Source: Rickettsiaceae bacterium
GTDB lineage: Bacteria; Pseudomonadota; Alphaproteobacteria; Rickettsiales; Rickettsiaceae
NCBI GenBank assembly: GCA_017995275.1
Contig: JAGOJE010000009.1
Location: forward strand, 1 to 13,547
Direction of reading: 5' to 3'
DNA: 13,547 nucleotides
Positions 7,691-13,547 of this stretch are shown in pieces (the stretch's first letter is position 1; each line of letters opens with the position of its first letter). The notes below the pieces were generated by a model, which was not told the DNA's origin, did not search any database, and saw nothing but the letters and a program-made list of their open reading frames with translations. The position numbers and the translations under genes are program-made.

Positions 7691-7924
7691 ATGTCTAATG
7701 AGAATAAAAATAATGAATACATTTGCCTTCCAAGAAATCATTACGAAATTGCTGCAGCTGAATTATTTTCTGCTATTTGTAACTGGTACCAAAAAGACCT
7801 ACAAGACTTCTTAAATAGATGTTCCAGTTTTATGGATGAATTTGGAGGAGTAGAAGGAAAAGAAATAAATGAAGAGAAAGTAGAATTAATAGCGCAGGCC
7901 CCAGATTCCACAAATTGTGAATAA
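7691..7924 (+). CDS. Small paralogous protein 1 of a three-gene cluster, unknown function
   Basis: 77 aa, function not recognised. The start is fixed by AGGAG seven nt upstream and by alignment with its two downstream paralogs. It begins MSNENK, encoded by the same 18 bases as in paralog 2. The core, HYEIAAAELFSAICNWYQKD followed by LQDFLNRCSSFMDEF (about 18-52), is a probable two-helix segment. It aligns with paralog 3 without gaps at Y, A, E-L-F, I-C-N, K, D-F and C-S. The tail (53-77) is acidic (EGKEINEEKVE). There is no signal peptide, membrane helix or known motif. It has its own promoter (7629-7656) and terminator-like hairpin (7930-7953), so it is a stand-alone transcription unit. A secreted effector or small regulatory protein is possible but unproven. 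Confidence 0.75.
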   Translation: MSNENKNNEYICLPRNHYEIAAAELFSAICNWYQKDLQDFLNRCSSFMDEFGGVEGKEINEEKVELIAQAPDSTNCE

Positions 7925-7927
7925 ACT

Positions 7928-7970
7928 AAAAGTGGGGCTTCAAGCCTCCATTTCTTCTTTTTACCTTTTT
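7928..7970 (+). terminator. Rho-independent terminator after small paralog 1
   Basis: GGGGCT (7934-7939) pairs with AGCCTC (7943-7948, one G-U pair) around a TCA loop. Pairing continues after one bulged base, and a T-rich run follows from 7951 (TTTCTTCTTTTT). Confidence 0.6.
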
Positions 7971-8080
7971 CTGTGACATAAATACAAAATACAAACATAA
8001 AAACCCTTTATCTAAAAAGAAATTCCTAAACCATCACACAGGTATTATTTTAAATAATCTACAAAATATATAAAATACTC

Positions 8081-8110
8081 TTGCAAAGAGGAATGTAAAA
8101 ATAATAGTAT
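8081..8110 (+). promoter_or_regulatory. Promoter of small paralog 2
   Basis: TTGCAA (8081-8086), an 18-bp spacer and TAGTAT (8105-8110). A second half-site TTGTAA (8116-8121) stands 35 bp from the first, close to the 33 bp seen at paralogs 1 and 3. The surrounding block, about 8060-8163, matches 7605-7708 base for base over long stretches, with a few small insertions. Confidence 0.55.
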
Positions 8111-8145
8111 CTGCGTTGTAAAAAGAACAAAACAGGAGGTTTTGC

Positions 8146-8331
8146 ATGTCTAATGAGAATAAAGATACTTTTGATCTTAATAATCTTAAAGCTGGATATG
8201 GCGTTGCCATAGTAGAAACTGCTAAATTTGTAGGCTACGCACTTCAGTCTTTATATGAATGGTATAACAAAGAATCCGAAGTTGTTACATCCGGAGACCA
8301 TGAAGACGTTCTCCCACCTTTGGGATCGTAA
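8146..8331 (+). CDS. Small paralogous protein 2 of the cluster, unknown function
   Basis: 61 aa, function not recognised. A strong AGGAGG lies six nt before the ATG. It begins MSNENK like paralog 1. The core KAGYGVAIVETAKFVGYALQ then SLYEWYNKESEVV (about 16-48) aligns with paralog 3 (SGYGAAMSELF...) at G-Y-G, A, E, and after a one-residue gap at K, S-E and V. It is shorter and more diverged, with no Cys and an acidic tail (GDHEDV). The middle is hydrophobic enough for an amphipathic helix but is not a convincing membrane span. Independent expression is suggested by its own promoter. The conserved leader, strong ribosome-binding site and paralogy make it a real gene despite its size. Confidence 0.68.
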   Translation: MSNENKDTFDLNNLKAGYGVAIVETAKFVGYALQSLYEWYNKESEVVTSGDHEDVLPPLGS

Positions 8332-8365
8332 TTTTAACAAAAACTGGTGAATTCTATACTACCCC

Positions 8366-8482
8366 GATAGATGCTTCAATTTTGAGAAGGCACCGGCTCA
8401 TATCTATTGTGTACCTTAACGGAAATAGCAAGACTGTCACCTCTTGCAGGTGGGATTCCCCAAGGAGCTAAATAGATACACT
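8366..8482 (+). ncRNA. Candidate structured RNA between paralogs 2 and 3
   Basis: Several compatible stems occur in about 120 nt: ATAGAT (8367-8372) with ATCTAT (8402-8407), enclosing GCTTC with GAAGGC (8373-8391, one bulge); GTGTA (8409-8413) with TACAC (8477-8481); CCTT (8414-8417) with AAGG (8462-8465); GCAAGA (8428-8433) with TCTTGC (8442-8447). The last competes with CACCT (8438-8442) and AGGTG (8448-8452), so two exclusive folds are possible. No open frame explains the conservation of pairing, and the G+C is higher than in flanking DNA. No known RNA family (tRNA, SRP, RNase P, tmRNA) was recognised. It could equally be a 3' region of paralog 2 or a decayed repeat; strand is uncertain. 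Confidence 0.35.
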
Positions 8483-8526
8483 ATAAATTGCTAAGTTAAA
8501 AAATACACAAGATACATAAAATACCC

Positions 8527-8554
8527 TTGCAAAATCGTTAAAAAATAGTAGTAT
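8527..8554 (+). promoter_or_regulatory. Promoter of small paralog 3
   Basis: TTGCAA (8527-8532), a 16-bp spacer and TAGTAT (8549-8554). A related TCGCAA (8560-8565) stands 33 bp downstream of the first hexamer, as in paralog 1. The upstream ACATAAAATAC resembles the ATATAAAATAC before paralog 2. Confidence 0.55.
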
Positions 8555-8584
8555 TCACGTCGCAAAAATAAACAAGGAACATTT

Positions 8585-8869
8585 ATGTCTGATAACAATA
8601 TACCAAACCACATAGACCCCCAAAAATTGCGACAAGACAATACGCCTAGTGCTCATTTGGCACATATAAATACCACAGTTAATACTCCGGACACAGACGA
8701 AGAAGAATATTTTTCGACATCAGGATATGGCGCTGCTATGAGTGAACTCTTTGGACTGATATGCAATTGCACATATAAGCAATTCCCAGATTTTTTTGAC
8801 AAGTGCTCGGAAGCAGTTAAGCAAATCGGTGAGGCTCTAGAAGATGTTGAATTTCATCCAGCCTTTTAA
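8585..8869 (+). CDS. Small paralogous protein 3 of the cluster, unknown function
   Basis: 94 aa, function not recognised. AAGGA precedes the ATG by six to seven nt. The N-terminus MSDNN is a variant of MSNENK, followed by a polar, probably disordered stretch (about 8-43) with an acidic DTDEEEYF. The core SGYGAAMSELFGLICNCTYK then QFPDFFDKCSEAVKQI (about 46-81) aligns with paralog 1 at about 13 of 29 positions by eye, including the E-L-F, I-C-N and D-F...C-S groups. Compared with paralog 1 it gains an N-terminal insert and loses the long acidic tail, so the family varies at its ends around a fixed core. There is no signal peptide. It is the last gene of the cluster and shares a perfect bidirectional terminator with the convergent MFS gene. 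Confidence 0.75.
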   Translation: MSDNNIPNHIDPQKLRQDNTPSAHLAHINTTVNTPDTDEEEYFSTSGYGAAMSELFGLICNCTYKQFPDFFDKCSEAVKQIGEALEDVEFHPAF

Positions 8870-8871
8870 CA

Positions 8872-8904
8872 AAAAGGATTCACGAAAAACTCGTGAATCC
8901 TTTT
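8872..8904. terminator. Bidirectional rho-independent terminator
   Basis: A perfect 14-bp stem, AAAAGGATTCACGA (8872-8885) with TCGTGAATCCTTTT (8891-8904), and a 5-nt loop. Its A and T arms provide a U-tract in both directions, so it serves paralog 3 (plus) and the MFS gene (minus). The MFS stop codon (8903-8905) overlaps the stem. Confidence 0.88.
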
Positions 8905-10162
8905 ATTTTCTTTTCTTATGCTTTATAGCTAAATAAAGGAATCCAACTCCACCTATTACAGCAAAAATCGGAATAATAGAAAGCCCAACAACATAACCCT
9001 GATGTGTATATACAGGACCACCGTTTGCATTTAAACTACCATCCCAGCCACTCTGCATTATATAGCTGATAAATTTATGGAATAACTGCCCAAATGACAT
9101 ATTAATGCAATTGATTATAGACACGGCAATAGCTGTTTCAGACTTGCCGACCATATCTCCAACCATTGTAAATACAAGCACCTGGTAGCAGCAAAGCACC
9201 CCCATAAAAAACATCAATGAAAGAGAGATTGCGTAAGACATTGAGCCGAAATAAAATAACGAGCAAAATATTACAGATGTGACTATTGCAGTTGCAAATA
9301 TCATGAAACTTACTGATCCGAATAATCTTTCGAAATAACCAAGTAAAGGCCCACCAAAGATCATCCCTGTAAACACTGTTGTAGCTAAAAATATAGACTG
9401 ATTTTCAGAAAAGCCATAGATTTGGTTAAAAAAAGGCATCGCCCAAACATCGGCAAACCCCTCTAAAGAACCAACCATAAAACCTCCACAAACTCCTATA
9501 AAAAGAATCGTAGGGTTCAGCACTAGCTTTATTATTTCATACAATGATAAATTTTTTCCTTCCTCAATATGTTCATTCCTTGCTACATTTTTATCTCTAA
9601 CAAATAATATTGCCAAAGCTATAACAGAAGCTACAATTGCAAGGGAAATAAAGCTGGTGTTATAACCAACCTCATTGAATATTACCTTCATTGGGAGGCC
9701 ACCAAATACAGCTCCAGTAAGCCCAAGGGAAAAAGTAAATCCCATCATTATAGCATGAAGCCTAGGCGGAAAATATAGCTGAATAATTTTAGCTACAGAC
9801 AATATACCAGCAGCAGAACCAACACCTATTAAAAATCTACCAAATATTACACTTTCCACATTTGAAGAAAACACGAATGTGAGCGTACCCACCATTGCTA
9901 TAAATATAGCGCCAGCTGTCACATATTTAAAATTATAGCGATCCAGCATTATGCCAACTGGAATTTGCATAGATGAATAACCCAAATAATAATAGCCAGC
10001 AACACTACCAAATGCTATAGTATCAAGGTTAAATTTCTGCATAATACTTTCCCTCAAAATACCTGCAGACATGCGAAGTATAAACTGGAAAGCAAAGAAT
10101 GAAGTGGTAAGGGCCCATAGGAAAAGTGGCATCTTTAAAGATGCTTTGCTGTTGTTAGTCAT
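8903..10162 (-). CDS. MFS transporter, substrate unknown
   Basis: Inner-membrane secondary transporter of the major facilitator superfamily, 419 aa from the ATG at 10162. A longer in-frame reading to 10309 exists, but its extra 49 residues are not transporter-like and overlap tlyA. About 12 hydrophobic segments are visible, starting LFLWALTTSFFAFQFILRMS (13-32). The loop between segments 2 and 3 has LDRYNFK (73-79), an MFS motif A variant. FGRFLIGVGSAAGILSVAKI (107-126) is the segment 4-5 region. The C-terminus is basic (KHKKRK). The style, with its FFAFQFILR opening and YYLGYSSMQIPVGIMLDR, resembles MFS proteins common in intracellular bacteria such as Legionella and Rickettsiales, which import host metabolites. 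No substrate can be assigned. A promoter lies at 10193-10221, and tlyA is divergent. Confidence 0.88.
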   Translation of the reverse strand: MTNNSKASLKMPLFLWALTTSFFAFQFILRMSAGILRESIMQKFNLDTIAFGSVAGYYYLGYSSMQIPVGIMLDRYNFKYVTAGAIFIAMVGTLTFVFSSNVESVIFGRFLIGVGSAAGILSVAKIIQLYFPPRLHAIMMGFTFSLGLTGAVFGGLPMKVIFNEVGYNTSFISLAIVASVIALAILFVRDKNVARNEHIEEGKNLSLYEIIKLVLNPTILFIGVCGGFMVGSLEGFADVWAMPFFNQIYGFSENQSIFLATTVFTGMIFGGPLLGYFERLFGSVSFMIFATAIVTSVIFCSLFYFGSMSYAISLSLMFFMGVLCCYQVLVFTMVGDMVGKSETAIAVSIINCINMSFGQLFHKFISYIMQSGWDGSLNANGGPVYTHQGYVVGLSIIPIFAVIGGVGFLYLAIKHKKRK

Positions 10163-10173
10163 ATATGCAAACC

Positions 10174-10179
10174 TATAAA
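10174..10179 (+). promoter_or_regulatory. Weak candidate -10 box for tlyA
   Basis: TATAAA (10174-10179) lies 16 bp after a poor -35 TTGTTA (10152-10157). It would give a leader of about 55 nt before the tlyA start and would overlap the start of the MFS coding region. In AT-rich DNA this match is not compelling. Confidence 0.25.
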
Positions 10180-10192
10180 ATATCAATGACGG

Positions 10193-10221
10193 ACAATATA
10201 TTGAATATGAAATTTTGTCAA
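10193..10221 (-). promoter_or_regulatory. Promoter of the MFS transporter gene
   Basis: On the minus strand a perfect consensus -35 TTGACA (10216-10221), a 17-bp spacer and TATTGT (10193-10198), 31 nt upstream of the ATG. This is the best -35 in the window, and it supports the shorter transporter start at 10162. Confidence 0.6.
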
Positions 10222-10241
10222 TTTTTAATGAGAGAAAATCT

Positions 10242-10994
10242 TTGGCAAGTAATAAGAAAAGACTAGATACATCCCTAGTAGAAAGAGGGCTAGTGCCAGA
10301 TGTGAACACAGCAAGAAGTCTTATAATGCAAGGACTTGTGCATAATGAAAACAGTCAGTTATTAAAGGCTGGCATGCCTGTTAAAGAATCGGATCAGCTA
10401 TTTGTAAAAAGCCGGAAAGATCATAATTATGTATCTCGCGGGGCTCTAAAACTCAAAAAGGCTATTGAGGAATTTGATATAGATGTTACTAACCGAATCT
10501 GCCTAGATATAGGATGCTCTACTGGAGGCTTTACCGAAATACTTCTCGAAAATGGTGCAAGTCTCGTTTACGCAGTAGATGTAGCATATGGAGAGATCCA
10601 CCCGAAATTTAGAAATAACGAAAAAGTGGTATTGCTTGAAAGGTTAAATGCTAGGCATCTAACAAGAGATCACATAAAAACCGCTCCAGACATAATAGTT
10701 TGTGACGCAAGTTTTATAACATTAAAAAGTGTACTTCCTGCTTCACTTAATCTCGCCGCGCCAAATTTTACATTAATAGCACTGATTAAACCACAATTTG
10801 AGGCGCAAAAACAAGATGTAGGAGAAAAAGGTATAATTTCAGATCCATCAATACATAAAAAAGTTTGTGCGGAAGTGAAATCATGGTTAGAATCTGAAAT
10901 GTTTGATGTAGAAAACATCATTGAAAGCCCCATCCTTGGGATGAAGGGAAACAAAGAATTTCTAATATGCGCGAGGAAATATGCAAGAAATTAG
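10242..10994 (+). CDS. tlyA: TlyA-family rRNA 2'-O-methyltransferase
   Basis: S4 domain plus FtsJ-like methyltransferase. TlyA proteins methylate 2'-O of ribose in 16S and/or 23S rRNA and were historically called haemolysins. The chosen start is TTG 10242 (250 aa), with GAGAG seven nt upstream and the family-typical KRLDTSLVERGLV close behind; another TTG at 10215 is possible. The S4 RNA-binding domain spans about 6-56. YVSRGALKLKKA (63-74) and CLDIGCSTGGFTEILL (87-102), the SAM-binding glycine motif, follow. The probable K-D-K-E catalytic tetrad is K70, D155 (CDASF), K183 (LIKPQFE) and E239 (NKEFL). It is divergent from the MFS gene and overlaps yqaA by 14 nt, so the two form an operon. Target nucleotides cannot be read from sequence. 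Confidence 0.92.
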   Translation: MASNKKRLDTSLVERGLVPDVNTARSLIMQGLVHNENSQLLKAGMPVKESDQLFVKSRKDHNYVSRGALKLKKAIEEFDIDVTNRICLDIGCSTGGFTEILLENGASLVYAVDVAYGEIHPKFRNNEKVVLLERLNARHLTRDHIKTAPDIIVCDASFITLKSVLPASLNLAAPNFTLIALIKPQFEAQKQDVGEKGIISDPSIHKKVCAEVKSWLESEMFDVENIIESPILGMKGNKEFLICARKYARN

Positions 10995-11409
10995 CCCATA
11001 TCTATCTTTATTTGAAGATTCCCTAATGTCCAGCCTGGTTATATCGATAAGATCCGAGCTAATAATATATGTAATGAAAATATGGGGAAATTACGACAAT
11101 TTATACATACTACTAGCAGCAACATTAGGCGTATCCATTGGAATGCTCATGGATTATATGATGGGCATTGTATTATATAAAATATTCCTTAAGTATAATA
11201 ACGATGAAAACACAGTCGCACGATATGAAAAGATAAAAGGACTATTCAATAAATATGGAAATAACATATTATGTCTATCATTCGTGCCATATTTAGGAAA
11301 ATTCATTCCATTAATAGCAGGATTTACTAAATATAGCCCAGCAAGGACGCTAATTTTATCTATATTTAGTAAGGCATGCTATTACTTCTTCCTAATTTAC
11401 AAAGGATGA
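10981..11409 (+). CDS. yqaA: YqaA-like small membrane protein (DedA/VTT-related)
   Basis: 142 aa, the same length as E. coli YqaA, an inner-membrane protein of the VTT/SNARE-associated (DedA-like) family with a suggested role in lipid or membrane homeostasis. Recognisable blocks: LSLFEDSLMSSLVISIRSEL (8-27); a membrane segment LYILLAATLGVSIGMLMDYM (41-60); the signature LFNKYGNNILCLSFVPYLGK then FIPLIAGF (about 87-114), matching the family's 'KYG...LSW.P..GD....AG' pattern; a final hydrophobic segment. The Arg/Asp typical of this signature is Lys here (GK). The start lies inside the end of tlyA (14-nt overlap) with GAGG just upstream, so translation is coupled. Its last 13 nt overlap the 3' end of the convergent 612-aa gene. 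Confidence 0.8.
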   Translation: MQEISPYLSLFEDSLMSSLVISIRSELIIYVMKIWGNYDNLYILLAATLGVSIGMLMDYMMGIVLYKIFLKYNNDENTVARYEKIKGLFNKYGNNILCLSFVPYLGKFIPLIAGFTKYSPARTLILSIFSKACYYFFLIYKG

Positions 11410-13235
11410 TCTAACTTCATCTCCTCGACACCTAGAGGCTGAACATCATGCGGCCAACATTCTGGCATAATATCATGCCCAGCATTATGAGCGCCCCACC
11501 AGAATTTATAGAGCTCCTCCGACCTAAAACCAAGAGAAAAACAATCATGCAACTGCCCCGATAAATTTGGACTTCTAGTTATAGCTTCAGCAATTTGATC
11601 AATTGTTAACCTAGACAAAAAATTACCTGGATTATTCAAATCTTCGATATGGCAAGGATCAGAATAGTAGCTAGATACTAGTTCATCACCTATTTCCAAT
11701 AGCAAATCATCTAATTTTACTTCTCCACTTTGAAGTAATGCAGGAATATTATATCCAAGCATCTCGATCGCCATTATAAAATCACCTTCTAAGCCACCGA
11801 TAACCTCATTGGTTATTTTCTGGAGATATGATAAATCTTCATATTTATCAAACACATCTTTTGAAAATTCTGGTGAAGTTATATTTTCATAATAAGCCTT
11901 TTTATATTCTAAAAATGCATCTATACAGCGCTCTGCACCTTCTCCAAATTTCTCTATTAAAATATCTTTCTCCCCTTGAGTGTTTTTATGCGTCCTTAGC
12001 TCATTAGTAAAATGCTGATATAGCTTTTCTCTAATGGAAGAAAATGGATTATCAAGAACATCCACCCATTCATTCACTTTTTTACCAAAAAGGTCGTTGA
12101 ATAACATCAAGGCATTATGGCAAGATATAGAGGTTTTAGCTACTAAATCCCACCCTACGAACAACTTTGGCCTCCCCATCATTTCACCATAAGACTCCAT
12201 CACCTCAATCTCTCGTGCAAGGATAGGGTTTATATTATGAATCCCTGCCACTGAAAAATCAGTATGATTCTGATAAAACAATTCTAACATATTATTTATC
12301 TGCTCAAATGATTCCTTAAATTTATACGCCAAACCAATACTTCCAGCGTTTATAAGCTTATTTCTAATCCTTTCTTGTCCACAACCCCAAAGTTCGGTAG
12401 TAATACTTTCAAAGAAACTATTAGTTAATACTGAATCTCTAATATGTGATTGAGCATTTATCTCAAGAAGCAACTTATCTGCAGTTATGGCTATTTCTCT
12501 TAATAAAGATTTTGGCGCTATTTCCATAGGGTCCATATAGCTGTAATCTGATGGAGCATCATATGATAGGAAATCACCTTGACCACTAGCAATAATAAAA
12601 TGGATGCTCCGTAACTTTTCAAAAATAGCAATATTGTTACTTGTAATATTTATATCTGGCCTTTCAAGTAACGAGCGAAGGACTTCGGTATTATCCATTC
12701 TTAAGACATCATCAAGAAATAGAGGTAAATCTACAGATACAATAGATTCTATATTGGGCTGAGCCAGTAATTTTGAAATATAATCTCTCATCGACATTGC
12801 AAAAGGATCATTTTGGTCTAATGATATATATAAATCTAGTGGAAACTTCTTAGTTAGTACCTCTAAAATATCCCTCCACTGATTAAAGTTAGCTTTATTA
12901 ACTAGTTCCCTAAAAGTAGTTTCATAATTAATATCAAGCACAGAAACAGAAGGCAGTTTGTTTATTAATTTTTCAAATATTCTTAAATGCCCAGATCCAG
13001 CAGCCTCCTCAACTGAAGATCTATAATTTATATTATAAATATCTACATTTGCTCTATCTATAATAATTTCAGCAATGTCATAGGCTTTCTCCCTTATTGC
13101 CCGAAAAAGCAAAGAATCTGCATTATCACTTTCGAAATTCAGTTTCACCTCTTCTTGCTCTAGTAAATACTGCACTATATGCGCCATTTCATCTTTATCA
13201 CTAAAAGCCTTGAAAATATCGCTCTCTATAGTCAT
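11397..13235 (-). CDS. 612-aa protein with ankyrin-like N-terminus and unrecognised C-terminus
   Basis: The start is certain: AAGGAGGT (13241-13248) is a full anti-Shine-Dalgarno match about six nt from the ATG. Residues about 1-130 and 160-195 contain degenerate ankyrin-like helix pairs, for example ADSLLFRAIREKAYDIAEII (39-58), SSVEEAAGSGHLRIFEKLIN (73-92) and DNTEVLRSLLERPDINI (181-197), without full consensus turns. Residues about 245-612 are helical and acidic and match no family known to me. Landmarks are ELWGCGQERIRNKL (281-294), GRPKLFVGWDLVAKT (354-368), a Tyr/Glu-rich stretch (440-470), and a C-terminus rich in Trp, His and Cys (FWWGAHNAGHDIMPECWPHD, 578-597). There is no signal peptide or membrane span. 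It is coupled one nt downstream of a GNAT gene. A host-directed effector is plausible by analogy with other ankyrin proteins; enzymatic activity is unknown. Confidence 0.85.
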   Translation of the reverse strand: MTIESDIFKAFSDKDEMAHIVQYLLEQEEVKLNFESDNADSLLFRAIREKAYDIAEIIIDRANVDIYNINYRSSVEEAAGSGHLRIFEKLINKLPSVSVLDINYETTFRELVNKANFNQWRDILEVLTKKFPLDLYISLDQNDPFAMSMRDYISKLLAQPNIESIVSVDLPLFLDDVLRMDNTEVLRSLLERPDINITSNNIAIFEKLRSIHFIIASGQGDFLSYDAPSDYSYMDPMEIAPKSLLREIAITADKLLLEINAQSHIRDSVLTNSFFESITTELWGCGQERIRNKLINAGSIGLAYKFKESFEQINNMLELFYQNHTDFSVAGIHNINPILAREIEVMESYGEMMGRPKLFVGWDLVAKTSISCHNALMLFNDLFGKKVNEWVDVLDNPFSSIREKLYQHFTNELRTHKNTQGEKDILIEKFGEGAERCIDAFLEYKKAYYENITSPEFSKDVFDKYEDLSYLQKITNEVIGGLEGDFIMAIEMLGYNIPALLQSGEVKLDDLLLEIGDELVSSYYSDPCHIEDLNNPGNFLSRLTIDQIAEAITRSPNLSGQLHDCFSLGFRSEELYKFWWGAHNAGHDIMPECWPHDVQPLGVEEMKLDHPL

Positions 13236-13236
13236 A

Positions 13237-13547
13237 TCAAACCTCCTTCCTTAAATATAATTTTGCCATTTTTCCTTCGTTTTTATAGCCTAATTTTTTG
13301 TAAAATTCATGACTACCATCTTTTTCTCTTCTAAGCCCGGATGTTAAATCTATTATTGCGGGACTCTTTTTTCTAGCTAATGATTCGACAAATTCCATCA
13401 ATTTTCGGCCTATTCCTATAGATCTATAATTTTTATCTATAACTAAACCTTCAATATGAAATCTCACTGCATCCGAAACAACAAGATCTGTTTTAGACCA
13501 AGCCACAAATCCTATGACCTTCCCTGAAACATCAGATACTGCAATTC
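13237..13547 (-). CDS. GNAT-family N-acetyltransferase, C-terminal part, cut by window edge
   Basis: The frame stays open to the right edge, so the N-terminus lies outside; an internal GTG at 13506 is not the real start. About 103 residues are visible. SGKVIGFVAWSK is a core beta strand pair. HIEGLVIDKNYRSIGIGRKL contains the acetyl-CoA-binding R-x-x-G-I-G loop, followed by helix LMEFVESLARKK. The end, LTSGLRREKDGSHEFYKKLG followed by YKNEGKM, is the typical strand 5-6 and 'FYxKLGY' segment. The substrate is unknown; GNATs acetylate amines on small molecules, antibiotics or proteins. Its stop is separated by a single base from the ATG of the 612-aa gene, whose ribosome-binding site lies in its last codons, so the two are co-translated. 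Confidence 0.9.
   Translation of the reverse strand, partial: IAVSDVSGKVIGFVAWSKTDLVVSDAVRFHIEGLVIDKNYRSIGIGRKLMEFVESLARKKSPAIIDLTSGLRREKDGSHEFYKKLGYKNEGKMAKLYLRKEV

Noticed and set aside
7428..7814. 128-codon plus-strand frame overlapping the ankyrin start and small paralog 1
   Set aside because: It crosses both divergent promoters and is out of frame with the conserved paralog; a shadow.
7741..7998. 85-codon minus-strand frame opposite small paralog 1
   Set aside because: Antisense shadow of the paralog and its terminator; no conservation with the other cluster members on that strand.
8366..8482. tRNA, tmRNA, SRP RNA, RNase P RNA or group II intron domain
   Set aside because: None of the diagnostic sequence motifs of these RNAs could be found on either strand.
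7600..8870. Toxin-antitoxin module or CRISPR-like repeat array as explanation of the small-gene cluster
   Set aside because: The genes are separate units with similar products rather than toxin-antitoxin pairs, and the repeated blocks are promoters about 450 bp apart, not short direct repeats with spacers.
10163..10309. N-terminal extension of the MFS gene giving 468 aa
   Set aside because: The added residues are not transporter-like, overlap the start of tlyA on the other strand, and would put the consensus TTGACA promoter inside the gene. ATG 10162 fits the family N-terminus.

Overview
The window is an AT-rich stretch of a bacterial chromosome. It reads best as an alphaproteobacterium of the Rickettsiales or a similar obligate intracellular group. 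The evidence is the rickettsial-looking PriA and MetRS sequences (MetRS has lost its zinc ligands), short housekeeping operons, ankyrin-type proteins, GC-rich palindromic intergenic repeats and a possible transposase relic. The species cannot be named from sequence alone. No rRNA, tRNA, CRISPR array or complete insertion sequence was seen.

Layout, left to right. (1) 1-2319, minus strand: the N-terminal part of htpG (Hsp90), cut by the window edge, and upstream of it priA (replication-restart helicase). (2) 2320-2759: a gene-free divergent region with a foldable 73-nt segment, a palindromic repeat, a candidate metG promoter and a possible transposase relic. (3) 2760-6425, plus strand: an overlapping operon metG-tatD-cysS, two aminoacyl-tRNA synthetases flanking a TatD-family nuclease. 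(4) 6426-6679: a terminator-like hairpin, a second GC-rich repeat and an inverted repeat. (5) 6680-8904: the accessory part of the window. A minus-strand ankyrin-repeat protein is divergent from three consecutive plus-strand small genes (77, 61 and 94 codons). These three are paralogs that share an almost duplicated promoter/leader block, an N-terminal MSNENK-type start and a central Y-x2-A-x2-E helix, while their ends differ. A strongly foldable 120-nt segment lies between the second and third. (6) 8903-10162, minus strand: an MFS transporter, divergent from tlyA-yqaA (rRNA 2'-O-methyltransferase and a small membrane protein) at 10242-11409. (7) 11397-13547, minus strand: a GNAT acetyltransferase (cut by the right edge) coupled to a 612-aa protein with ankyrin-like N-terminal repeats and an unrecognised C-terminal region, which converges on and overlaps yqaA.

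The housekeeping genes cover translation (MetRS, CysRS, TlyA), DNA metabolism (PriA, TatD) and protein folding (HtpG). The most unusual part is the small-protein cluster at 7600-8870 with its divergent ankyrin gene. Its promoters share paired palindromic TTGCAA hexamers placed at the -35 and near the predicted transcription start, which suggests a co-regulated, expanding family, possibly host-interaction factors. That function is inference.
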